64,000 bases of DNA from Phialocephala subalpina. Taxonomy: Eukaryota > Ascomycota > Leotiomycetes > Helotiales > Mollisiaceae. This document shows, in pieces, positions 54,334-64,000 of this stretch. Each line of letters starts with the position of its first letter. Within the stretch, counting starts at the first letter, position 1. Under the pieces are notes generated by a model, which searched no databases, was not told the origin of the DNA, and was given only the letters and a program-made list of their open reading frames with translations. The stretch spans positions 1,314,044 through 1,378,043 of the forward strand of contig FJOG01000018.1 of the NCBI GenBank assembly GCA_900073065.1. The letters run 5' to 3'. Both the position numbers and the translations under genes were made by a program.

Positions 54334-57300
54334 ATGGATGAAGCACCACGAGAACGCGCGATATCCTCAGAGCCTTGCTCAGGTCGCCCAAACCCTTTTG
54401 ACGACAGTACCGACCAAACATCGCGCAAGCGCCAACGAACCTCACGCGGAGGCTCTCGAAGTCGGTCAGTAGATACGGTTCCAGTCGGGGCCTCAGTTCG
54501 GGATTCACAAATGTCATCGACCTCGTCGATACAGGGGGAATCCGCCAGCAATAGAGCTGAGGCTGATCCTCCTCCACCATCCACACCCACGCGTGCACCC
54601 TCCGAACAGCCTCCTCCAGAACCTACCTCAAGCCGAGTCACAATTAATCTGCGAACCAATCGACCTCTCGATCCTATACCATCCTCGCCTCCTTCACCTA
54701 CAACACCCTCCAAGATGCCGAATGGTGCGGATGACAATGGCGCAAGAGCTAGCATTGAATCGGAAAGCGATGCCTTATCGACAATCCCAGCTATTGAAAC
54801 ACCCTCATCGTCTCCTTCCTCTACTGGCAGTCCGCTGATTGAGGAGGTTCACCAGGTGGAAGACGATATTTCGGAATATGAACATGATCCTGTGGTGGCA
54901 TTTCTCGACAATGATGTGTACATGGATCCTTTGGCAACTTTTCCTTATTATTCAGAAGGAGAGACAATAATCCAAACAGTCCGCAGACTCACGAGATACT
55001 TCCAATATGGTAGGTTCCAAACCACATCATCTAGTCCAATGCTAACCTTCCTAGACGGAGTCGATAGCGACGAGGCATTCATCAAGATGCGGGACTGGAT
55101 TGATAATTATCTCCTGGCATGTAGAGATTTGGAAACCTTTTACGATAGCTTCATCAATAATCGAGAGTTCTTTGCAATACTTCCAGAAGTCTTCTGGGCA
55201 CTGAGTTGGAGAAGGTATGATAACATCGAGACCCCCATGGCCCTAGCTAACACATACAGCCGTTTCTTTGGAGAATTTCTACGACGAAGCCGTGAAGGCC
55301 GCCTCGCTCTTACCGAAATGATGGTCCAGATGGCCAGACTCGCAGGTAGATTTGTTGCCATGGATGTCAGAACACTATCATACTACGCACAAAAGGGCAA
55401 GGAGGACATAGAACCTGATCTTGGTTCACGAAGCTATGTATCAGCTCTCACCTACCTGTTTCGCACAGACGACACCAACCATCTTGGGCGCAACCTGGAA
55501 AACCACTACAATTGGAATTGGGACGATGATATGCGTCAAATGTCGGAGGCATTTCAGACCGAGGGAGGAACAATCATGGCACTCACGAAGCTCGCCCAAG
55601 GCTACTTGAGATCCATCCCCACCTCCCCGAAGGTTGTTGATTGCCTCACCGATCCTTGCCGACTTGCAGGCAAATTTGTTACTGATGCCTCTGCTATCTT
55701 CGACGGAGCCGACATTACACAACAGCATCTGATCGTCGGCGCCAAGCAGAGAGTTTTACAGTGCTACGAATTCTTCAAGGTCGTGTCAACTGGTTTGGAA
55801 GCCGTCATTGAGAAGCATGTTACGTTTCTGTCACCGGAAGCTGCTCTTAGCAACCTAGCCAACCTACACAGTATCCTGAATGCCACTCTACAATTCGACA
55901 GCAATGCTACTCGGGAAATTATGGAACGACCTCGACCCGACTATTCCAACCTTCTTAGGAGACATATCCCAGATGTCCTTTCTTTGGAGTGGAAGTTCGC
56001 CATGTTGAAGAAGCTCATCACCTCGGCTCAGATGCAACTGCGTGTTGCGGGCGTCACGACGATGTGTGCCGATTTGCTGAACCTTTACAACAAATACAAA
56101 GGCAACGACGTGACTCAAAGTCCCCCTCTCCTCTACATGGCGAATTACGTAACTCGGCATCAAATTGTCGACTATCTCGTCGGTATTGGGTCCCATCCCG
56201 AGATCATAAACGAAAGCAACAACATTCTAGGCTTCCTCATCGTCACCAAGACATACAATGTGGAGCAGACAGACATGATTTGGCGCACGGTGGCCAATAG
56301 CCAAGACCCCAGAGTTGTTGAGGCTATCTTATTAATGATTCGCCGTTGCATGAACCTGGCCGACTATGATTGTTTACTTTATCTCAGCAAGAAGGCTAGT
56401 GGTACTCCTCTATCGTCCCTCACTACACCTATGCGAGATTTCTGCACCGCCTTGTTCAAGGAGATGGTGAAGAAAACCACACCAGAAGTCATTCCTTACG
56501 TTGACGCACCGCCGTATGAATTGTGTGTTCGAGTCATTCGCGAAGCATCGGTCATGACAGCAGAATCGCCCGCAAACTATGTCGAACTGCAGAACTGGGC
56601 TACATGCACCTTCAGAGAGTTACTACATAGCGGTCCCAGCCCTGATGTTCGAAACAATATCTACCTAGCCTGCATTAGTGACATTTCTTCAAAAAGTGCT
56701 ACAGCTGCTGGTAGTATTTGCGTCATCAACAACCTTCTTCGACAGCTTCCGAGAATAGAGATTGAGCTTCGCGTTCTGACCTCTGAACATCGCTTAACTG
56801 AGCTATTGGTCCAGGAACTAGAGTCAGTCCTTCTTGCCTCTGGCGATCAGCCAATCCCAGCAAGCATGACAAGCCTTGCACGTCGCGAATTACTCCTGTC
56901 TGTCATCACATATGATCCAGATTCAATCTCGCCTGAGCTTGGCGAACGACTTTGGAATATCCTTGTAGGAAGCGAGTCCAAGTCACTTGCGGAGAGAAAC
57001 ATATCGTGGCAGATCCTCAATGCTGCAGTGCAACGACCATACGCTTCCAAGAATAGCTTTCTGCTTTCGTGCTTTCAGAAGTACTTGCCAAAGTTACCCT
57101 CCTACTGTTTCACGAAAGGCGCGTTGGATTTCGCACACGAGGCAGTTCGTTCCTGGCTAGATGATGTTCGGCCCGACTTCGCTGAGGAGCAACGCGAGTT
57201 CGAGTCGCCCGCGCTTGAGCAGCTGTGGCATATGATCTTAACTGCCCCTCCTAATACCATCGATGCAGAGGCCATCAAGATTCTCGTGGCAGTTTTTGTC

Positions 57301-60300
57301 GATTCCGCTTTGATATCGTCCATCCCTCGCGCAATGGCCCGGAACATTCATCTGGCTTTGGTGGATCGATGCTTAAAGCAACTCAAAGGCGCTGCCTCTC
57401 AGCTGAAGACATTCAGTGATGGCGCTTCTAGTGGCTCGGATGAAGGAATGGTCATTGTTGCTTCCGAGGACCAGTTCCACGAGCAGGAGAAGACCTTTGC
57501 CCGATCTTTGGCGGTGCTTCGTGAATTCTTGCGAGCATATCAGACCAAGCCACAGTTCGCCACTCCGAAATCAAGATCGCCAATCGCTACAGCGACAACA
57601 GTTGTAGAAGGCGAACCCTTGACTCTCAAGTACCAATCATTCGATGGTAGCAAGCAGACTGAGATCAAGACCTTGACTCTTGGTACTCTGAACACTGCTG
57701 CGTCACTCTTTGCCAGCTTACAAAAAGCTACTGGTTTTAAGAGTTACAAAGTCTACTGTGGAGGTCGAGAAATCAATCCTGACGACATTGATATCTGCAG
57801 GTCACTCGAAGAACTGAATCTCAATGGTCTGGTTCTCGTACGAAGCCGTGACGCATCGGATGGGTTCCTCGCCGGCAAAGGCTCCTTAGAAGCTGAGATT
57901 ACGAAGCATTTCGATGATTTGTGGAGCTATCTTGCTATGCATGAGAAGGCTGCACAAGAGGTACGCGCATGTACTGCATTTCTCACTTACTGCTGACTAA
58001 TTGTTCTAGATATACTACTTCTTGATCAAGTTTCCAATCTATGAGCGCATGGTTGAGGACATCGAATCCGATGTCTCCTACTCAGTGATGTTCCCTTCAG
58101 GCCATCCTTTCAAATCTCTTTACGCCATCCATTGTCTTCGAGATCATGTTTCGACCCAAGCAAAGCAGGTTTGTTCTGTCCCTTCCGCCCAACCACGGCC
58201 CATCTAATTTTTGCAGGGAGCACTCAAGGAGAATTTACTGTTGAGGGCTATTCAACTTCTAGTTGCAGCGATATCCGATCCTGCCGTGCTGGACCAATGT
58301 GGTAGTGATAGTCTCAAGGATTGCCTTGCCTTACATCTGCTTGACTGTTTCATAAAGCTTCTGAAAGGTAATTTCCTTCCATGCTGCATATTTTCCGTGC
58401 TGACGCAGGGTAGAATCGCCGCTTCCGAGCTCTTTAGCTACCCTTCTCAACGATACACTTCTCGAGCGCCTCCTACTACTATTGTATGGTGCAATGAGGA
58501 GCGAGACCTCGCAAAATTCTGTTCATTTGACTTGGAGATCATTTGAGGCTATACTCGACGCATCTTCATACAGTATCGAGCTTTGGAAATCGTTTGTCTC
58601 ACATCTGGGTTCGCAATGCCTCCTACGAGAACTTCTTCTGGATGACAATCGTCAAGCCATCCGCAAGAGTGTCGTGAAGCTCGTGACGCAGAAATGTGGC
58701 TCGACCCCTAGGTATGATAATTGTACTTCCATGGTTTGGCCACGTCTAATCTCTAACTTTCCCAGCCCTGTACAAATGCCTACGATCAATTTCGCCTCGA
58801 CGTTCTGGCAAATGGTTCGTGACCTCATCCCAGTGGCCACAACACGACCCGAGTACTGCGAGGAGACATTTACGCTAGCACATACGCTATTCAACAAGCT
58901 GGCGGGCTCGAACACTTCTCACGATGGCTTGAACTTGAATAATCTGGTGGCGAAATGGGGCAATTTACTGCTGGCACATCAGTGCGTGGAGGTATGTAGG
59001 CAGAGACCTACGCACACATCCAAATACTGATCAATTCACACAGACTGTCGGGCACCCTGAAAGCGTCGACATGGTTGCACATGGCCTTGCAAATCTTCTC
59101 CTATCTGCAGCCCAGCGGGCGAAGTCCTCTCGGCAAAGTCTAACTTGCGGGTAAGTCCAATTGAGCACCTTTTGTTGGACCTACGCTTATGCCTCTAGCT
59201 CGATTGGAACAAAGCTCTTTAAGACACACCTCTTCCCGGAGTTATCTGTTGAACAGCAGGATATTATCCAAACTAGCGTTCCTTTGCTTAATCCCGCTAC
59301 TCGACAGACCTTAACCGAGACCGTATACTTCTTGGTGAAGGATGATGAACGAGAGTATCTCAAAGTGGTCAACTTAATGGCAGGACTAGTACCCTACGAG
59401 CGTAGCGACGAAGGTAAATTGCCAACACTTCTTATAATGTCTCATGCTTACCTTCGAATAGGACCGTACAGTTACGACTTGAGCTTCCAATTCGAGAGAG
59501 CCAAATCGATCAGATCACACACTGGCTATGTTGGCTTGAGAAATCTCTCAAACACTTGCTACTTGAACTCACTATTCACTCAACTCTTTATGAACGTTCC
59601 ATTCCGGGAGTTCATGCTTAACGCTCACGTCAGCGACAGTCTTAATAGCCAAAAATTGCTGTCTGAGACCCAGCAGCTGTTTGGCCATATGCAGAATAGC
59701 TTCAAGAGATATGTCGATCCGGCGAATCTTGCAAGCTCTATCCGAACCTACGACGAGACCCAGATTGACGTCACCATCCAGATGGACGTGGACGAGTTCT
59801 ACAATCTGCTGTTTGATCGTTGGGAGGGTCAGATTTTCGCACCGGATGCGAAGCGGGATTTCAGATCCTTTTACGGCGGTCAACTCGTGCAACAAGTCAA
59901 GTCGAAAGAGTGCTCCCACATTTCTGAACGCCTGGAGCCATTCTCAGCGATCCAATGCGACATCAAGGGCAAGACCTGTCTCCAAGAAAGTCTACAGGCC
60001 TATGTTGACGGCGAAGTCATGGAGGGCGACAACAAATACAAATGCTCACAGTGCGATCGCCACGTCGACGCTGTCAAGAGAGCATGTCTCAAAGAGGTTC
60101 CGGATAATCTGATCTTTCACCTGAAGAGATTTGACTTCAACGTGCGAAGCATGCAACGTAGCAAGATTAACGATCACTTCTCCTTTCCCAAGGTAATTGA
60201 TATGAAGCCATACAAGGTGGAGCATTTGATGGACAGCCCCGAGGATATTCCTGAAGATATGTTCGAACTGGTTGGCATCCTTGTTCATGCCGGGACTGCC

Positions 60301-62456
60301 GAGTCGGGTCATTACTACTCCTTCATTCGCGAGAGACCCTCTACGAGCGACAAGGAGAATTGGGTCGAGTTTAATGATGACACCGTCACTCCTTGGGATC
60401 CCAACGTCATGGAGAGTGCCTGCTTTGGCGGCCCTGAATACCGCGGTCCTCTAGATACAGGCCTGCAATACGACAAGACCTGGAGTGCGTATATGTTGTT
60501 CTACCAGCGCTCATCATCGTTGGCTACGCAACGTCGAGCTCTGATGCAGTCCAACTTGTCCAGTCCTGTTCGACTTCCGGTACCGACACAACTTGCAAAT
60601 TTTATTGCTATGGAGAACGAAATCCTAATGCGCAAGTACTGTCTCTACGACCCGTCGCACGCCGCATTTGTCATCAAGATGCTCTCCAATGTCAAGCAAA
60701 TTAATGGTGGTCATTGCTCCTCCGCACACCGAATGGAAAAGGATTCCCTGAATGCGGCAGCAAATCATCTCGATCAAGTCTTCGCGCGCACGAAGGACAT
60801 CCCGGATTTCCCAAATTTTATGATGGCAATCAAACAGATATGTAGCAGCTGTGCAGAATGCAGCCGTGATTATCTGGAATGGTTCTTCGACTGTCCTGAG
60901 GCTCTCAAGGCATTACTGCTTAAGAACCCCGACGCAGTCGTCCGCAATGATATTGCGGCGTCTATCCTCCACGCTTTGGGCCGGGTTAGGATTGGTGCCG
61001 CCTACGCATACGGTTTTGGTGACGAGGACGACAGCGCCGACGACGCGGAAGACAGCGATCCTCAGCTGATTCAGAAGATGGTTCAAGCTCTCAACAAGCT
61101 ATTCGAAGTCTTCCAGACCAATACCCGTGCCTGGCCTGAATACTTTGGACTCCTTGGGAACATTGCTAAGATGGGAAAGCGTGAAGCAACTCTCCTTCTG
61201 GACGCAGGTTTCTTACGCAAATCACTCGAGATCGTCAGTGCTGATGCGTTACTTCCTATTGGCACGCAGTATCAAAAGATGCTCACCATCATCTCAAAGC
61301 GACTTCCTTCAAGACCGGTGGCATATGACAGCGTGATTGGTCTTCTCTGTACGCTGATACAGACGTGTGATGCCCCTTCGGAGTCTGTGGCTGACGAGGA
61401 TGAGCGTCTTGAGCTTGCCTTACAGGATTGTCCGATCCCTCTCACGTTCAATGAGCGCCATCTCATCATGCAGCATTGGACAAGGAATCAGGCACATATC
61501 CTTGTCGAGAAGCTTTTAGTGATCGAGCAGAATATTCCTGCTACTGACACGATTTTCATCCACCTCCTCAACTGGCCTGAGCCTCTGGACTCATACATCC
61601 TCGCAGCCATCTTTCAGGGCATCAAGCAAAGACTGCATACCAGATCGTTCCTCCGAGCAGCAATGCTATTTTGCGAACACTCTAAGAGTCCTAAGGCATT
61701 CTGCAACATTCTAGCACACGCATCTAAGGTTGCTTCTCATTGCGACGGAGATGGTAACGACTTCCTACAGTTCTTTAGAAGCGTGCTTAGTACCGAAGAT
61801 GGCCAACTAGGCGTGTCCAAGGAAGACTTACTCAAATTATTCCTTGAGCAAATCCACGCTTGGGGCCCTGCATTATTGACTGATTCTGACTCCTTGGTCC
61901 GGCAAAGTACAGAGGCATTGTTGCAAGACCTCGTTCTTAAGCACGGCCCCGAAATTGACTTTGGCTCTTCGGAAGAGGACCAAGAGAAGTCAACAGTGAT
62001 CGCGATGACAGCCAAGAGACTAGGACTTGCTTGTCTTGATTACATGCATGACCGCTTTATGAGACAACGTCTGCCCGCTGTACGATCAATTCTTGATCAA
62101 ATTCAAGGTGTGATCGAAAACGTTAAGGAGTTCTTTGATCCTGAAGACCCTGACGATATTTACGTCCGTCGCTTCTTTGAGCAATATGGAGGTATGTTAC
62201 ACTCGTTGTTTGGTGATCATTGCATTGAGCTGACTGGCGATGTAGTTGTCCTTCCCGCCGTAAGAAAGATGGCTGTTGAAGAACTCGAAGATGATATGTC
62301 GGGTAAGCATAGCCTCTATTCCGCATTATAGATCCACAGCTAATTGCAATAGATTGGGATGGTTCGGACGACGCCTATGATGATTCCAGCGAGCCACCCA
62401 TGGACCGCCTTGGGGACATCGATGAGAAATACCAGGTGGACGGAGTCACTCTTTGA
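54334..62456 (+). CDS. giant USP-type ubiquitin C-terminal hydrolase (USP9X/USP34-like)
   Basis: Nine exons (54334-57960, 58010-58168, 58217-58367, 58414-58711, 58766-58991, 59044-59150, 59199-59413, 59462-62302, 62353-62456) sum to 2,575 codons in one frame. The enzyme removes ubiquitin from proteins. Residues 1-200 are Ser/Pro-rich and disordered. About 1,300 residues of helical-repeat sequence follow, as in USP9X-type enzymes, with a ubiquitin-like stretch near LKYQSFDGSKQTEIKTLTLG. The catalytic domain starts near residue 1,595. Cys box GLRNLSNTCYLNSL holds the nucleophile (about residue 1,627). A Zn-ribbon pair follows (KYKCSQCDRHVDAVKR), then NLIFHLKRFDFN, and His box HAGTAESGHYYSF with WVEFNDDTVTPW. 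A further helical C-terminal part of about 600 residues ends acidic (DEKYQVDGVTL). The Gly usual before N-T-C is Ser. The 48-nt intron at 59414-59461 is in frame and easily missed. Confidence 0.9.
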
Positions 62457-63425
62457 GTCTCCACGCGCAACGACTTTATGATTGCTTACTTTGCTTTGCT
62501 GTTTGGCGTCGGAGCGAATGGACCCACGGAATGGGGAAAACAGACATAAACTGCAGGAAGCACGGAAACTGGCGCAAATGGGGCGTAAAAATGATACTTA
62601 CTCGACTTGCATGACATGCATCTTGCTCTTTTACTTCTTACTTTCCTGCAGTTGCTTTGATTTGAGAATGGTACGGGACACAGTACTTGGGTTGGCATAT
62701 TTGACTTGAGCGCATTCGCGAGCGTCGGATGGGAATTGCTCAGCGAGTGGGTGCTCATGGTATGGTGATTAGATGGTGATTAGATGGCGTTTATCTCTGC
62801 TCCTTTGTGTGGTGCTAGATTGACTAGGAGAAAGCACGAGGCCAATATCAGAGAGCATTCTGCCATCAGACTTATGAGCATTGTGTCTTTCGTGAGAAAT
62901 GTGTGAGGATGAAAATAAACTGCTGGCACCTTGACGTGAATCGTTTCTTCCTTGGTAGGGGATCAAGACGTTGAAATCCTTGGTGCAAGCGATCGGGTGA
63001 TTAATGCTTTTAACTTCCTTCCGACTTTCACACCCCCTTTTGTACGCTCAGGAGTGGATTTACAGGTACGTCTTCAAGTCGATCAGACTTTTCTCGGGCC
63101 CCTGGGGGCCAAACAACGGTTTGTACGATGTAGATTTGGAGGGGACACTGTGCCGCGCGTGAATCTCGAGGTCTCACGGAAGATTGGATGTCACAGCAGG
63201 TTCATGAGGGAAGCAAGTTGTAGAAAATCGATTTTATTCAGGTCTATGTAAAATCACGCGAAGCAACACCATGCCCATGCCATGCCCAATCCCAAGCAGA
63301 ACTTCCTTCCCATTACTAAGTTCGAAGGCATCGCGAGTCCCAAATCAATGCCGCACCAGTGATATCGTCGAGAAAGCAACGCTCCAATGTCCCTTCCCAC
63401 AAACGCCAGAAAGTACTGTAATTGC
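62457..63425. other. intergenic between convergent genes
   Basis: About 970 bases of 3' regions. A tiny duplication (ATGGTGATTAG twice near 62762-62785) is the only structure noticed. Confidence 0.45.
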
Positions 63426-64000
63426 TCAAGACTTTCTTGGGAAATGAGCAAGCAAACGTCCAGCCAGATGCTCACTGCCACCAGCGCTGAAATGCTTCTT
63501 CATGCCGTCCATGGTCTTTCTCGCAAACATCTCACCACGAGGAAACATGTCGGTCTCGTATTGCTTGACCACATCTGCCAGCTTGCCTTCGCCTGATTGA
63601 ACGAACTTGATGAGTTCCTGAGCAAGGAGCAAGGAGTCCATCATAGCAGCATTGACGCCAACACCACCAAATGGAGTCATGAGATGTGCTGCGTCTCCGA
63701 TGAGAGTGACGCCGGGTCTTGATTCCCACGTGAAACCGACTGGGAGTTGATATAAAACCCGGGTGACAAAGTGATCGTTGCTCTCCAGAATCACTCTCTT
63801 CAAGTCGGCACCGCAATCATCGAAGTACTCCTTGACGTACTGCTTCTTGGCAGACTCAGCATCGGTCCAGTCGATGCCACACTCCTTGAGGAATGACTCT
63901 GGTTTTCGGAGACAGGCGTAAGCGCGAATGCTGCCGTCGCCGAGACGTTGAATCTGAATGGTGCGTCCCTCGCCGAAAGAGTAACAGCTGCCAGCACCAA
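63426..64000 (-). CDS. FAD-dependent monooxygenase, C-terminal part (runs off the window)
   Basis: The last 190 or so codons of a flavoprotein hydroxylase of the UbiH/TetX/salicylate-hydroxylase group, which oxidise aromatic or related small molecules with NAD(P)H and oxygen. The FAD-contacting GD motif is clear: PGVTLIGDAAHLMTPFGGVG, followed by VNAAMMDSLLLAQEL. Upstream within the window the frame continues as SFGEGRTIQIQRLGDGSIRA and YVKEYFDDCGADLKRVIL. The end is HLAGRLLAHFPRKS and stop. The N-terminal Rossmann GxGxxG part lies beyond the right edge, so the start is not visible. No defect is seen in the visible part. Confidence 0.85.
   Translation of the reverse strand, partial: GAGSCYSFGEGRTIQIQRLGDGSIRAYACLRKPESFLKECGIDWTDAESAKKQYVKEYFDDCGADLKRVILESNDHFVTRVLYQLPVGFTWESRPGVTLIGDAAHLMTPFGGVGVNAAMMDSLLLAQELIKFVQSGEGKLADVVKQYETDMFPRGEMFARKTMDGMKKHFSAGGSEHLAGRLLAHFPRKS

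Overview
The window is nuclear DNA of a filamentous ascomycete (Pezizomycotina). Genes are split by short GT-AG introns, mostly about 48-75 nt with CTAAC-like branch sites. The gene set is typical of such fungi: a Bud4/anillin-like protein, a Zn2Cys6 regulator, a 2EXR protein, GPI-type Ser/Thr-rich wall proteins, a fungal-type sulfate permease and a Pop3-like RNase P/MRP subunit. Fot1/pogo-type transposon DNA carries mutations that look like repeat-induced point mutation (RIP). A member of the Leotiomycetes is plausible, but this is inference only.

Layout. 0-8 kb: a small low-complexity protein, a probably dead MFS transporter, a SulP sulfate permease with a STAS domain and an arrestin-fold protein. 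9-21 kb: an accessory block with five tandem, same-strand BTB/POZ paralogs (called A-E here). A (9357-10280) and B (10968-12064) are open. C (13198-14887) is a relic holding two different MITE-like insertions. D (15640-18722) is interrupted by a 2.2-kb Fot1/pogo-like transposon with 40-bp perfect inverted termini. E (19636-20950) has a frameshift and a nonsense codon. Three of the four insertions seen here sit between TA duplications. At two of them (MITE 1 in C, the transposon in D), removing the element plus one TA joins the gene back into frame. An AT-rich relic follows at 21.5-21.9 kb.

22-34 kb: two GPI-type Ser/Thr-rich surface proteins flank a pseudo-aspartic-protease membrane protein and a tandem trio of related genes of unknown function, at least one of them probably dead. 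35-48 kb: the BUD4-like gene, a decayed 2EXR gene, two C2H2 zinc-finger genes, an MDR oxidoreductase split between two frames, and a Zn2Cys6 transcription factor. 49-64 kb: conserved housekeeping genes, namely a protein with LxDSRWA motifs, a Pop3-like RNase P/MRP subunit, a giant USP-type deubiquitinase of about 2,575 residues, and the C-terminal part of an FAD monooxygenase running off the right edge.

The genes form no obvious pathway. The coherent story is local gene-family expansion and decay in the accessory 8-32 kb part, against a conserved background from about 35 kb onward. All gene models are by eye; junctions called exact are those where GT/AG, frame and family similarity agree.
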